DNA of 64,000 nt from the NCBI RefSeq assembly GCF_947487805.1, contig NZ_CANKXW010000006.1:124001-188000 (forward strand), read 5' to 3'. Under the pieces are notes generated by a model. That model was not told the origin of the DNA. It made no database searches and saw only the letters and a program-made list of their open reading frames with translations. Source of the DNA: an uncultured Tateyamaria sp. GTDB taxonomy: Bacteria; Pseudomonadota; Alphaproteobacteria; Rhodobacterales; Rhodobacteraceae. A program made the position numbers and the translations under genes. Shown piece by piece: positions 18,449-33,205 of the stretch; positions within the stretch are counted from its first letter, which is position 1, and each line of letters starts with the position of its first letter.

Positions 18449-18538
18449 GGACTACCTCGATCGGTTCAAACGCAATGGACAACTCTGGCGCGTCAGAGTC
18501 GGGAATACGGCTAAAACTGTCTGCCTGTACAAGTCTAT

Positions 18539-18556
18539 TGTCAACCTCGTTTGACA
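18539..18556. promoter_or_regulatory. PpsR operator, ppaA/bchF intergenic, distal
   Basis: TGTCAACCTCGTTTGACA, TGT-N12-ACA. It lies 90 nt upstream of the ppaA start and about 200 nt upstream of bchF. With the site at 18682 it could allow looping or cooperative binding. Confidence 0.85.
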
Positions 18557-18681
18557 GTATTTCCCCCCGGATTCCGGCTCACGCCCGTGGTTTCTTGCCT
18601 GAAACCCCACCTATGATGGATTTTGCTGCGTCGACTGCCACAGATGCCCGCAAAAACAGCCCGCAAAGCGCCTCACGCATG

Positions 18682-18699
18682 TGTAACTTTTAATTGACA
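18682..18699. promoter_or_regulatory. PpsR operator, bchF-proximal
   Basis: TGTAACTTTTAATTGACA, TGT-N12-ACA, 55 nt upstream of the bchF start. Its right half contains TTGACA, which could double as a -35 element for the bchFNBHLM-puh superoperon. The rest of the 306-nt intergenic region holds no convincing gene. Confidence 0.85.
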
Positions 18700-18754
18700 C
18701 TTTTCGTCTCCCGCCCGTAGTTTCAGACAGGCAATGACGAAAGAGAGCCCCCCA

Positions 18755-22142
<3,388 letters not shown>

Positions 22143-25100
22143 GACTGGCATAACGGGGCGCATGCCCGGCTACCGCGTGGTGATCATCACGCTGGACAGT
22201 CACGCCGCGGGGCCTGCGCGGCGGGCGATGGAGCGGCTTGCCTCGGATTATCCCGGTCTGGATTGCCAGATCCATGCCGCCGCCGAATGGGGCGAGACCC
22301 CCGGCAGCTTTGAGGCCGCCGAAGAGGCGGTGCGGCACGGCGACATCATCATCGCAAACCTGCTTTTCCTCGAAGAGCACGTGGCGCGCATCCTGCCCGC
22401 CCTGCGCGCGCGGCGCGATCACTGCGACGCGATGGTTGGGGTTGTGGCCGATGCCGAGGTGGTCAAGCTGACCCGCATGGGCACGCTGGACATGACCGCG
22501 CCGCCCAGCACCATGGGCAAGCTGATGAAACGGCTGCGCGGATCGTCCAAGCCCAAGACCGAGGACGGCGCCAAGAAGATGCAGATGCTGCGGCGTCTGC
22601 CCAAAATCCTCAAGTTCATTCCCGGCAAGGCGCAGGACCTGCGCGCCTGGTTCCTTGTGATGCAGTACTGGCTGGGCGGGTCGGACGACAATGTCCGCGC
22701 GATGATCCAGTTCCTGCTGAACCGCTATGCCACCGACACAGGCTGGCAGGACGCGCCCGAGGCGGCTCTGCCCATCGATTACCCCGATACCGGCCTCTAT
22801 CATCCCGACCTGCCGGGCCGCATCACCACCGACGCGGCGGATATTCCCGGACCCGCAGGGGCCGCGATGACCGTGGGCGTGGTCATGTTGCGGTCTTATG
22901 TGCTGGCCGGGGACACCGATCATTATGACGGCGTGATCCGCGCGCTCGAGGCGCGGGGGCTGCGGGTGTTGCCTGCCTTTGCCGGGGGGTTGGATGCGCG
23001 CCCGGCGGTCGAGACCTATTTCATGGGCCAGGTCGACGCGATGGTGTCGCTGACCGGGTTCAGCCTTGTGGGCGGGCCTGCCTATAACGACAATGACGCC
23101 GCTGTGGACATGCTGGCGCGGCTCGACGTGCCTTATCTCGCCGCCCATTCGCTGGAATTCCAGACGCTGGGGCAGTGGGCCCAGAGCAGCGGTGGCCTTG
23201 GCCCGATCGAGACGACGATGCTGGTGGCCCTGCCGGAACTTGACGGTGCGACGTGCCCCACGGTCTTTGGCGGGCGGTTGGGGCCAGAGGGCTGCAACGG
23301 TTGTGCGCGGGGCTGCATGGCCGGGGCGGAACCCAAGGCGATGGTGCCCTGCTTTGAACGCGCCGAGGTGTTGGCGGACAAGACGCTGAAACTGGCACAG
23401 CTGCGCCGCCGCGCGAATGCCGACAAGAAGGTGGCGATTGTCCTCTTTGGCTTCCCGCCCAATGCAGGTGCGGTTGGCACTGCGGCTTACCTTTCGGTAT
23501 TTGAAAGCCTTTTCAACACGTTGCATGCGATGAAGGCGCGCGGTTACCAGCTTGAGGTCCCGGCCACGGTCGAGGATCTGCGCGCGCAAGTGATCCAGGG
23601 CAATGCCGCGCAATACGGGCAGCAGGCCAATGTGGCCGCCCATGTGGATGCCGACACCATCGTGCGCACCCAGCCCCATCTGGCCGAGATCGAGGCGACA
23701 TGGGGCCCGGCACCGGGCCGGGTGCAATCGGATGGGCGCGGTGTATTTGTGCTGGGCGCGGATCTGGGCCACGTCTTTGTCGGCGTGCAACCGGCCTTCG
23801 GCTACGAGGGCGACCCGATGCGCCTGCTCTTTGAGCACGGCTTTGCCCCCACACACGCCTTTGCCACGTTCTACCAGTGGCTGCGCGACGGCTATGGTGC
23901 GGATGCGGTGCTGCATTTCGGGATGCACGGGGCGCTGGAATTCATGCCGGGCAAACAGGCGGGTGCCAGTGGCCGTGACTGGCCCGACCGCCTGATCGGG
24001 GCGCTGCCCAACATCTATCTCTATGCGGCCAACAACCCGTCCGAGGCGTCGCTGGCCAAGCGGCGGTCGAACGCCGTCACGATCACGCATCTGACGCCAC
24101 CGCTGGCGCAATCCGGCCTCTACAAGGGCCTGGCGGAGTTGAAGGATTCGCTGACCCGCTGGCGCGAGATGAACGGGGATGACCCCGCGCGGACCGAGTT
24201 GGAGGCGTTGATCGCCGAACAGGCGGTGGCCGTGGACATGGGCGGCACCCCCGCCGACACGCTCTGGCTCAAACTGCTGGAGACCGAGGACGCGCTGATC
24301 CCTGACGGGCTGCACGTGGTGGGCCAACCGCTGAGTGATGCAGCGCGGAGTGAATACCTCGACCTGATGCGCCACGCGGATGACGACGCGCGCGCACGGG
24401 CGGATGGGCTGTTGCGGCAGGACAGTGAATTGGACGCGCTGATGACGGCGCTTGATGCCCGCTATATCGCGCCGGTGCATGGCGGCGACCTGATCCGGTC
24501 GCCCGACATCCTGCCCACGGGCCGCAACATCCACGCCTTTGATCCTTTCCGCATGCCCACGGCCTTTGCCTGCCGCGAGGGTGAGAAACAGGCGCAACTG
24601 CTACTCGACACGCACCCGACCCTGCCACGCTCGATTGCGCTGGTGCTCTGGGGATCGGACAATATCAAATCCGACGGCGGGCCGATTGCACAGGCGCTGG
24701 CGCTGATGGGCTGCACGCCACGGTTCGACAGCTTTGGCCGTCTGGCGGGGGCCGACCTGATCCCGCTGGAGGATCTGGGCCGCCCGCGCATCGATGTGAT
24801 CATGACCCTGTCGGGGATTTTCCGCGACCTGCTGCCGCTGCAAACCCGCATGCTGGCCGAAGCCGCGCTGAAATGCGCCCAAGCCGACGAGCCGCTGGAC
24901 CAGAACTATGTCCGCGCCCACGCGCTGGCCTATGCAGAGGCGCAGGGCGTCGATCTGGCGACGGCTGCCTTGCGCGTCTTCTCCAATGCCGAAGGCGCCT
25001 ATGGGTCGAACGTGAACCAGCTGGTCGACAGTTCGGCCTTTGGGGACGAGGACGAGCTGGCTGACGCCTACGAGACCCGCAAGAGCTTTGCCTACGGCGT

Positions 25101-25688
25101 CGATGGCAAGTCGGCGGCCAACCCCGCGCTGCTGCAAAAGGCGCTGGCGGATGTCGAGGTGGCCTATCAGAACCTCGAATCCGTCGAACTGGGCGTGACG
25201 TCGGTGGATCACTATTTCGACACGCTGGGCGGCATTGCACGCGCGGTGAAACGCGCCCGCGGGTCCGAGGCGTCGGTCTATATCGGCGACCAGACGCGCG
25301 GCACGGCGCGGGTGCGGACCCTGCGCGATCAGGTGGCGCTGGAAACGCGCAGCCGGGCGCTGAACCCGAAGTTTTTCGAGGGCCTGCTGAAACACGGCGC
25401 CGAAGGCGTGCGCCAGATCGAGGCGCATGTGACCAACACCGTGGGCTGGTCCGCCACCACTGGCCAGGTCGACGACTGGGTTTACCAGCGAATTTCCGAG
25501 ACCTTCGTGCTGGACGAGGACATGCGCAAACGCATCGCCGATCTGAACCCCACCGCCTCCAGCCGCATGGCCAACCGCCTGCTCGAGGCCTCGGACCGCG
25601 ACTATTGGCAGCCCGATGCCGAAACGCGGGCCGCGTTGCAGGAAGCGGCGGACGCGCTTGAGGACAAGCTTGAGGGGGTCGCTGCCGA

Positions 25689-26683
<995 letters not shown>

Positions 26684-26725
26684 TGAAAACAGCAATGCAA
26701 TACTGCACCGGGTGCCGCTCTCATA

Positions 26726-26743
26726 GCTCTTGCAAGCAAGAGC
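26726..26743. promoter_or_regulatory. Perfect inverted repeat in the bchL-bchM gap
   Basis: GCTCTTGC-AA-GCAAGAGC, an 8-bp dyad with a 2-nt centre, in the 100-nt gap between bchL and bchM. No T tract follows, so it is not a simple terminator; it may be a protein-binding site or an RNA-processing element. Confidence 0.35.
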
Positions 26744-26783
26744 AATTGCCGCGCACTGCTCACTTCCCGCAGGAGTGCGGAAA

Positions 26784-27467
26784 GTGACGATGTATGACCA
26801 AACCCGCGCCCGCGTCGAAGACTATTTCGACCGCACGGCGACCAAGACATGGGAGCGTCTGACCTCGGACGCGCCCGTGTCGCGCATTCGGGAAACCGTG
26901 CGCGCGGGGCGGGAGCGTATGCGCGACCTGATGCTGAGCCGCCTGCCCGACGACCTGCGTGGCGCGCGGGTGCTGGATGCGGGCTGTGGCCCCGGCATGG
27001 CAACGATCGAGCTGGCCCAACGCGGTGCAACTGTCGTGGCCGCCGATATCTCGCCGCAACTGATCGACATTGCGCGCCTGCGCCTGCCGCACGAGTTGCA
27101 GGGACAGGTCACATTCCACGCAGGCGACATGCTGGACCCGAAACTGGGCCGCTTTGATGCCGCCATCGCCATGGACAGCCTGATCTACTACACCGCCGAC
27201 GACATCGGCACGGCGCTGTCGGCGCTGGAACCGCGCGTCTCTGGCCCGATCGTTTTCACCGTCGCCCCGCGCACGCCCGCTCTGATGGCGATGTGGTACG
27301 CAGGCAAGGCGTTCCCCCGCTCCGACCGGTCGCCTGTAATGATCCCCCACGCACACCCGAAACTGGCCCGTGCCGCGAAATCCGCAGGCGTCCGCCGCCG
27401 GTTGCGCCCCGTCGACCGGATCACATCCGGCTTCTACATCTCCGAAGCGATGGAGCTGCGCCCATGA
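26784..27467 (+). CDS. bchM: Magnesium protoporphyrin O-methyltransferase
   Basis: 227 residues if the GTG at 26784 is used: AGGAG is 8 nt before it, against 14 nt for the ATG at 26790 (protein MYDQTRARVEDYFDRTATKT). SAM-binding motif VLDAGCGPGM is near residues 60-69. It methylates Mg-protoporphyrin IX at the C13 propionate. The TGA overlaps the ATG of lhaA. Confidence 0.93.
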   Translation: MTMYDQTRARVEDYFDRTATKTWERLTSDAPVSRIRETVRAGRERMRDLMLSRLPDDLRGARVLDAGCGPGMATIELAQRGATVVAADISPQLIDIARLRLPHELQGQVTFHAGDMLDPKLGRFDAAIAMDSLIYYTADDIGTALSALEPRVSGPIVFTVAPRTPALMAMWYAGKAFPRSDRSPVMIPHAHPKLARAAKSAGVRRRLRPVDRITSGFYISEAMELRP

Positions 27468-28888
27468 ATGCGCTGAAAAACCTCTCGCTCCGGGCCCTGC
27501 CCTTTGCCGATGCCGCATCGGACAGCCTGCCGCTGGATCAGCTGCTGCGCCTGTCGCTGTTTCAGGTGTCGGTGGGCATGGCGAGCGTGATGCTCTTGGG
27601 CACGCTGAACCGCGTGATGATCGTGGAACTGAGCGTGCCCGCCATGATCGTGGCGGTGATGATCGCCCTGCCCGTGCTGATCGCGCCGTTTCGGGCCCTC
27701 TTGGGGTTCAAGTCCGACAATTACCGGTCATCCATCGGCTGGAAACGGGTGCCCTACATCTGGTTCGGATCGCTGTGGCAGTTCGGTGGGCTGGCGGTCA
27801 TGCCCTTTGCGCTGCTGGTGCTGGGTGGCGACGTGGTGCACGACATTCCCTTTGCCGGTCAGGTGCTGGCGGCGCTGGCGTTCCTGATGACGGGGCTGGG
27901 TCTGCACATGACACAAACCGCCGGGCTGGCGCTGGCCAGTGACCGGGCGACGGATGAAACGCGCCCCCGTGTGGTCGCGCTGCTGTATGTAATGTTCCTT
28001 GTGGGCATGGGGATTTCCGCGCTGATCATTGGCGGACTTCTCAGCAATTACAGTGACTTACGCCTGATCCGCGTGGTGCAGGGGGCCGCCGTGATCGGCG
28101 TGGCCCTGAACCTTGTGGCGCTTTGGAAGCAAGAGGCCGTGCGCCCGATGTCCCGCGACGAGCGCGCCGCCCCCCGGCCGCTGTTCCGCGATGCCTGGGC
28201 CGATTACGCCCGCGGCGGACAGGCCGGGCGGCTCTTGGCCTGCGTCTTTGTCGGCACCATGGCGTTCAACATGCAGGACGTGCTGCTGGAACCCTATGGC
28301 GGCGAAATCCTGGGGCTGTCCGTTTCGGCCACGACGCTTTTGACCGCGCTCTGGGCGGCGGGCGCGCTGGCGGGTTTTGCCTGGGCCGGGCGGCGGCTCG
28401 CGGCGGGCTCCAACGCCTACCGGCTGGCGGGCGCGGGCATCCTTGCGGGTGTCTGGGCCTTCAGCCTCGTGATCTTTTCCGCCCCCATGCAGACCAGCGC
28501 GCTCTTTTACGCTGGTGCCACGCTCATCGGCTTTGGCGGCGGGCTCTTTGCCGTCTCGACGCTGACGGCGGCCATGACCATGCCCGCCCAAGGGGTCGCA
28601 GGCCGCGGCCTTGCATTGGGCGCATGGGGCGCGGCACAGGCCACGGCGGCGGGCGTCGCCATCGCCATGGGCGGCACCCTGCGCGACTGGATCGGGGCGC
28701 TCGCCACCTCCGGCGCTTGGGGCGAGGCGCTCAACAGCGCCGCCACCGGATATTCGTTTGTCTACCACGCAGAGATTGGCCTCCTGTTCGTCACTCTCGT
28801 CATCCTGGGACCGCTTGTGCGCACTTCGGGTCCCCTCACCCAAGCGGAAAGGCCGCAGCCCATGGGGCTTGCGGACTTCCCCACATGA
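27464..28888 (+). CDS. lhaA: LH1 assembly protein LhaA (PucC/BCD-family MFS)
   Basis: 474 residues, about twelve membrane helices. N-terminal LPLDQLLRLSLFQVSVGMAS and RALLGFKSDNYRSSIGWKRV (near residues 73-92) are typical of LhaA/F1696, which helps assemble LH1 and may deliver bacteriochlorophyll. Its position between bchM and puhA is the conserved one. ATGA overlap with bchM; followed after 25 nt by puhA with its own strong ribosome site. Confidence 0.94.
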   Translation: MNALKNLSLRALPFADAASDSLPLDQLLRLSLFQVSVGMASVMLLGTLNRVMIVELSVPAMIVAVMIALPVLIAPFRALLGFKSDNYRSSIGWKRVPYIWFGSLWQFGGLAVMPFALLVLGGDVVHDIPFAGQVLAALAFLMTGLGLHMTQTAGLALASDRATDETRPRVVALLYVMFLVGMGISALIIGGLLSNYSDLRLIRVVQGAAVIGVALNLVALWKQEAVRPMSRDERAAPRPLFRDAWADYARGGQAGRLLACVFVGTMAFNMQDVLLEPYGGEILGLSVSATTLLTALWAAGALAGFAWAGRRLAAGSNAYRLAGAGILAGVWAFSLVIFSAPMQTSALFYAGATLIGFGGGLFAVSTLTAAMTMPAQGVAGRGLALGAWGAAQATAAGVAIAMGGTLRDWIGALATSGAWGEALNSAATGYSFVYHAEIGLLFVTLVILGPLVRTSGPLTQAERPQPMGLADFPT

Positions 28889-28913
28889 CCTTGTCCAGGA
28901 AAGGAACCCCTAC

Positions 28914-29684
28914 ATGACTGAGACATTTTTCGGAGAATTCGACCTCGCGTCCCTGACGCTCTGGCTGTTCTGGATCTTCTTCGCCGCGCTGATCATCTGG
29001 ATCCAGCGCGAGAACATGCGCGAAGGCTACCCGCTCGAGGATGACGAGGGCAACGTATCCTCCAACCCCTCCATGTGGCCCCTGCCCGCGGACAAGACGT
29101 TCGATCTGCCCCACGGGCGCGGCTCCGTGACCGTACCGTCGGGCCAGCCGCCCGAACGCGACGAGATCCCGATGAAACGCGTGGGCCCCGGCAATGGCTA
29201 CCCGCTGGAACCCACGGGCGATCCCATGCTCGACGGTGTCGGCCCTGCGTCCTGGGCCCCGCGCCGCGACATCCCCGAGCTTGACGGCCACGGCCACCCC
29301 AAGATCATCCCGATGTCCGCAAACGAGGCCTTCCGCCACGCCGCAGGGCGTGACCCGCGCGGCCTGCCCGTGATGGCGGGCGACGGCGAGATCGTGGGCC
29401 GCGTTACCGACATGTGGGTCGACGAACCCGAACAGCTCGTGCGCTATCTCGAATACACGCTGGACCCCAAATGGGGCACAGGCAACCGCCTCGTGCCGCT
29501 GACCATGGCCCGCATCTGGCGCGACCACGTCAAGGTCCGCAGCCTCTACGGCAAACACTTCGCCACCGTGCCGCAACACGCCAGCAGCACCCAGGTGACC
29601 ATGCTCGAAGAAGAGAAGATCTGTGGCTACTACGGCGGCGGCACCCTCTATGCCGACAGCGCCCGTCAGGAACCCAAGCTCTGA
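28914..29684 (+). CDS. puhA: Photosynthetic reaction centre subunit H
   Basis: 256 residues: one membrane helix (about residues 12-32, LASLTLWLFWIFFAALIIWI), then the cytoplasmic PRC-barrel domain with DMWVDEPEQLVRYLEY and the C-terminal EEEKICGYYGGGTLYA. It caps the L-M core and channels protons to QB. AGGAAAGGA precedes the ATG. Order lhaA-puhA-puhB-puhC is standard. Confidence 0.97.
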   Translation: MTETFFGEFDLASLTLWLFWIFFAALIIWIQRENMREGYPLEDDEGNVSSNPSMWPLPADKTFDLPHGRGSVTVPSGQPPERDEIPMKRVGPGNGYPLEPTGDPMLDGVGPASWAPRRDIPELDGHGHPKIIPMSANEAFRHAAGRDPRGLPVMAGDGEIVGRVTDMWVDEPEQLVRYLEYTLDPKWGTGNRLVPLTMARIWRDHVKVRSLYGKHFATVPQHASSTQVTMLEEEKICGYYGGGTLYADSARQEPKL

Positions 29685-29756
29685 TGAAACCGACACCGGG
29701 CGCGCCAGACACGTGCGCCCGGCCCTGAACGATGACCAGAAAGGGGAATGTGCGCC

Positions 29757-30389
29757 ATGTCCCATGACGACTTCGAAATCGAGCCGGTGAACGGCCTCCC
29801 CGAACGTCCCCCCGAGGGCGAGGAGATCCTGTGGCAAGGCAGACCCTCGACATGGGCACTGGCGCGCGAGGCGCTCAACCTCAACTGGATCATCGGCTAT
29901 TTCGCCGTGCTCACCGCATGGCGCTTTGTCACCGTGGTCGACCTCATGCCACTCGGCCAGGCCATCGCGGCCACCCTGCCACTGGTGGCTCTGGGAGCGG
30001 TGGTCTGCGGCCTCCTGCTGCTGACCGCGCTCATCCAGGCGCGCGCCACCGTCTACACGGTCACAACGTCCCGCGTCGCCATGCGCATCGGCGCGGCGCT
30101 GACGCTCACGCTCAACCTGCCCTACCGCGAACTGGGCAACGCCGCCCTTGACCTGCGCAAGAACGGCACCGGCACCATCGCGCTCGACACCACGGGTGCC
30201 ACGAAACTCAGCTATCTGGTGATCTGGCCCCACGCACGGCCCTGGCACCTGTCCAAACCGCAACCGGCCCTGCGCTGCATCCCCGACGCCGAAAACGTGG
30301 CACAGATCCTCGCCAACGCGGCCGAGGCGCGGATCAGCACCCCGCAGGTCGTGCGCACAACACCGCTCGACGCGGTCGCGGCGGAGTAA
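29757..30389 (+). CDS. puhB: Photosynthetic complex assembly protein PuhB
   Basis: 210 residues from the ATG at 29757; AAGGGGA is 10 nt before it, whereas the ATG at 29748 is too close. Motif GLPERPPEGEEILWQGRPST near residues 12-31 is followed by two or three hydrophobic segments and a PH-like domain (TVYTVTTSRVAMRIGAALTL). Known in Rhodobacter as a reaction-centre assembly factor. Confidence 0.93.
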   Translation: MSHDDFEIEPVNGLPERPPEGEEILWQGRPSTWALAREALNLNWIIGYFAVLTAWRFVTVVDLMPLGQAIAATLPLVALGAVVCGLLLLTALIQARATVYTVTTSRVAMRIGAALTLTLNLPYRELGNAALDLRKNGTGTIALDTTGATKLSYLVIWPHARPWHLSKPQPALRCIPDAENVAQILANAAEARISTPQVVRTTPLDAVAAE

Positions 30390-30394
30390 GCACG

Positions 30395-30862
30395 ATGAAC
30401 AACACTGCCTCCCCCCGCATCCACGCCCAGGAAGACGAGCTGGTCCCCCGCATCCTCGTGCGCGCCGTGCTCGCACTCCTGCTGATCATCCTGTCGCTGG
30501 TCACCATCGCCACGCTCACGGGCCGCCCACTGGAAAGCACCCCGGCCCAGACCGAGATCCTCAACGAACGCGCGCTCTTCATCACCGGCGACGCCTCGGG
30601 GGCCGCCCGCGTGCTCGATGCACATGGCAGCGTGCTCGCCGATTTCGCCGCGGACAAGGGCGGCTTTGTCGCCGGCATCGAACGCGTGCTGCACCGCGAA
30701 CGCGCCAAGGTGGGCGCAGACCCATCCGCGCCCGTGCTGCTGCGCCTGCGCGCAGGCAACCGCCTGTCGCTATACGACCCCGAAACCAACTGGTCGGCCG
30801 AGCTCATGGGCTTTGGCGCCGACAATCTCCGCACCTTCGCCAGGTTGCTGGACCAACCCTAA
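30395..30862 (+). CDS. puhC: Photosynthetic complex assembly protein PuhC
   Basis: 155 residues; one hydrophobic helix at about 19-42 (ILVRAVLALLLIILSLVTIA) and a periplasmic domain with the core LNERALFITGDASGAARVLD and GGFVAGIERVLHRERAK. PuhC affects reaction centre and LH1 organisation in Rhodobacter. Starts 5 nt after puhB. Confidence 0.92.
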   Translation: MNNTASPRIHAQEDELVPRILVRAVLALLLIILSLVTIATLTGRPLESTPAQTEILNERALFITGDASGAARVLDAHGSVLADFAADKGGFVAGIERVLHRERAKVGADPSAPVLLRLRAGNRLSLYDPETNWSAELMGFGADNLRTFARLLDQP

Positions 30863-30883
30863 CCCCGGAAAGGAAGCCACCTC

Positions 30884-31180
30884 ATGGGACTACTGACAAA
30901 GGACATCGAACGTGCCCCCTGCACGGTTGAAATCAGCCACAAATTCGAAAGCCTGCACGCCCACGTGCGGTTCAACAACGGCGCCGTCATCTATCCCGGT
31001 GACGAAGTGCAGGTGAAAGGCCCCGAGATCATGGCCCCCTTCGGTGAAATCGTCACCGAAGACCGCGAGGCGGTGATCTTTCGCGCGTCCAAACTGGAAC
31101 GGCTCTGGACCCGCCTCACCGGCGATCTCGAAGTCATGGAACTGTGCGAGTTTTCCTTCTCCGAAGAGGTGACACTATGA
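30884..31180 (+). CDS. Conserved small protein between puhC and acsF, unknown function
   Basis: 98 residues, soluble, starting MGLLTKDIERAPCTVEISHK. It has a beta-rich look with YPGDEVQVKGPEIMAPFGEI in the middle and an acidic C-terminus. AAAGGAAG precedes the ATG; the stop overlaps the acsF ATG (ATGA). As I recall, a small ORF of this kind lies just before acsF in related PGCs, which hints at a role with the aerobic cyclase, but I know of no assigned function. Confidence 0.8.
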   Translation: MGLLTKDIERAPCTVEISHKFESLHAHVRFNNGAVIYPGDEVQVKGPEIMAPFGEIVTEDREAVIFRASKLERLWTRLTGDLEVMELCEFSFSEEVTL

Positions 31181-32280
31181 ACGCCCCTGTCAAACACACA
31201 TCCGACATCACCGACGCCGAGGAATCGCTGAAACTGCAACAATCGCAGGCCATCACCGACAGCGACGGCGCCACGGAACTGGCGATGCAGAACACCCTGC
31301 TGACCCCGCGCTTCTACACCACCGATTTCGACGAAATGGACGCGATCGACGTGACCCCCGTGCGCGCCGACTGGGACGACCTGATTGCCCAGATGGTCTC
31401 TGACCCCAACAAGGGCCATTTCAAGAAAAACGCCGACTGGGACACGGTCGACTGGGACGGGATGGAACCGCAGCTGAAAAAGGAATTCATCGACTTCCTG
31501 GTCAGCTCCTGCACCGCCGAATTTTCGGGCTGCGTCCTCTACAAGGAAATGAAACGCCGCGGCAACAATGCCGACATCACCCAGCTCTTCCAGCTGATGG
31601 CACGGGACGAGGCGCGGCACGCGGGCTTCATCAACGACGCCCTGCGCGAGGCAGGCATCGCGGTCAATCTGGGCTTTCTCACCCAGAAAAAGAAATACAC
31701 CTATTTCCGGCCCAAGTTCATCTACTACGCCACCTACCTCAGCGAAAAAATCGGCTACGCCCGCTACATCACCATCTTCCGCCACCTCGAGGCCAATCCC
31801 GAACACCGCTTCCACCCGATCTTCAAATGGTTCGAGGAATGGTGCAACGATGAGTTTTCACACGGCGAAGCCTTCGCACTGCTGATGAAGACGGACCCCA
31901 AACTGACCTCCGGTCTCAACGTGCTGTGGATCAAATTCTTCCTCACCGCCGTCTACGCCACCATGTACGTGCGCGACCACCAGCGCCCCGCCTTCCACAA
32001 AGCGCTCGGCGTCGATCCCGACTGGTACGCGCACGAGGTCTTCACCAAGACATCGATCCTCAGCCAGCAGATCTTCCCGATCACCCTCGACATCGACCAC
32101 CCCCGCTGGCAACGCGGGCTGGAACGGCTGCAAAAGGCCAATGTCGACATGGCAGGCGCCAAGGGCCTCAGGAAAATCACCGCCCAGATCCGCGCCGCAG
32201 CCGCCTTCGTGTCACTCTTCACGATCCCGTCCAAAAAACACCAGGTCCCGGCCTCGGTGCGCATGGAACCGGCCTACTGA
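31177..32280 (+). CDS. acsF: Aerobic Mg-protoporphyrin IX monomethyl ester cyclase
   Basis: 367 residues, diiron protein. Iron-ligand helices are visible at TAEFSG (Glu115), DEARH (Glu145-His148) and NDEFSHGE further on. It forms the isocyclic E ring using O2, which fits an aerobic phototroph; no anaerobic cyclase bchE is present in the window. Coupled to the upstream 98-residue ORF by ATGA. A repeat element separates it from puhE. Confidence 0.96.
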   Translation: MNAPVKHTSDITDAEESLKLQQSQAITDSDGATELAMQNTLLTPRFYTTDFDEMDAIDVTPVRADWDDLIAQMVSDPNKGHFKKNADWDTVDWDGMEPQLKKEFIDFLVSSCTAEFSGCVLYKEMKRRGNNADITQLFQLMARDEARHAGFINDALREAGIAVNLGFLTQKKKYTYFRPKFIYYATYLSEKIGYARYITIFRHLEANPEHRFHPIFKWFEEWCNDEFSHGEAFALLMKTDPKLTSGLNVLWIKFFLTAVYATMYVRDHQRPAFHKALGVDPDWYAHEVFTKTSILSQQIFPITLDIDHPRWQRGLERLQKANVDMAGAKGLRKITAQIRAAAAFVSLFTIPSKKHQVPASVRMEPAY

Positions 32281-32311
32281 TGCAGGCCCGCGCACATATC
32301 CTCCCCCCGGC

Positions 32312-32371
32312 TTCATTGTTCGGAAAATATGCCGGGGGAACGCCACAGGCGTGGGGGCAGCGCCCCCTGCC
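32312..32371 (+). repeat. TTCATTGTTC-AAATATGCCGGGGG repeat between acsF and puhE
   Basis: Begins TTCATTGTTCGGAAAATATG followed by CCGGGGGAAC, with a downstream GGGGGC/GCCCCC stem. It fills the 112-nt gap inside an operon and is the same family as 62906-62960. Confidence 0.85.
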
Positions 32372-32392
32372 CGGCCCGGAGTGTGCGCCCAC

Positions 32393-33205
32393 ATGACCCC
32401 CTGGATCGCCGCCCTCATTGCCCTCTTCGTCTGGTGGTTCTCCACCGGCACGATCCTGATGGCGGTGAAATATGCCGACCGCGCGGGCCCTTCCGTGCGC
32501 GCACGCACCACATGGGCCACGCTGCCGCTCATGGCCGCCGGTGCCTATGGCGCATGGTGGTCCATGACCCAGACGGACATCTTCGGCGTCTACGTGGCCT
32601 TCCTGTCGGCGCTGGCGCTCTGGGGCTGGATCGAACTGGCGTTCCTGACGGGCGTGATTACCGGGCCCAACACCAACCCCCTGCCCGACCACACGCCCGA
32701 ATGGGAACGGTTCATCCGCGCCTGGGGCACCGTCGCCTATCACGAAATGCTGCTCGCCGCGACCGTCATCGCCCTGGCGCTGACCCAGTACGAAGCGGCA
32801 AACCCCTTCACCTTCTACACCTTCGCCGTGCTCTTCTTTGCCCGCATCTCGGCCAAGCTGAACCTCTTTCTCGGCGTCCCCCGCATCCACGTGGAATTCC
32901 TGCCGCAGGCGCTCTCGCACCTGCCCAGCCACTTCCGCACACGCGGCATGAACTGGCTCTTCCCGATCTCGGTCACCGCGCTGACCTTTGCCGCCGCCTG
33001 CTGGCTCGAACGGCTCTACGCCGCGGACACCACCGGGCACATCACGGGCTTTGCCCTGCTGACGGCCCTCACGGCGCTGGCCGCACTTGAACACTGGGTG
33101 ATGGTCCTTCCCATCCCCGATGAACGGCTCTGGCGGTGGATGCTGCCTGCGCCCAAACCAACACCAGAACAACAGACCAACCAAGGGGGACATCATGGAC
33201 TTTGA
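32393..33205 (+). CDS. puhE: Photosynthetic complex assembly protein PuhE (DUF3623)
   Basis: 270 residues, about seven membrane helices, starting [19 protein letters not shown]. Motifs [20 protein letters not shown] and [19 protein letters not shown] are typical of PuhE (orf274 in R. capsulatus). Role in modulating bacteriochlorophyll or assembly is known only loosely. The upstream open frame from 32141 is read-through of acsF. Overlaps hemA by 11 nt. Confidence 0.93.
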   Translation: MTPWIAALIALFVWWFSTGTILMAVKYADRAGPSVRARTTWATLPLMAAGAYGAWWSMTQTDIFGVYVAFLSALALWGWIELAFLTGVITGPNTNPLPDHTPEWERFIRAWGTVAYHEMLLAATVIALALTQYEAANPFTFYTFAVLFFARISAKLNLFLGVPRIHVEFLPQALSHLPSHFRTRGMNWLFPISVTALTFAAACWLERLYAADTTGHITGFALLTALTALAALEHWVMVLPIPDERLWRWMLPAPKPTPEQQTNQGGHHGL

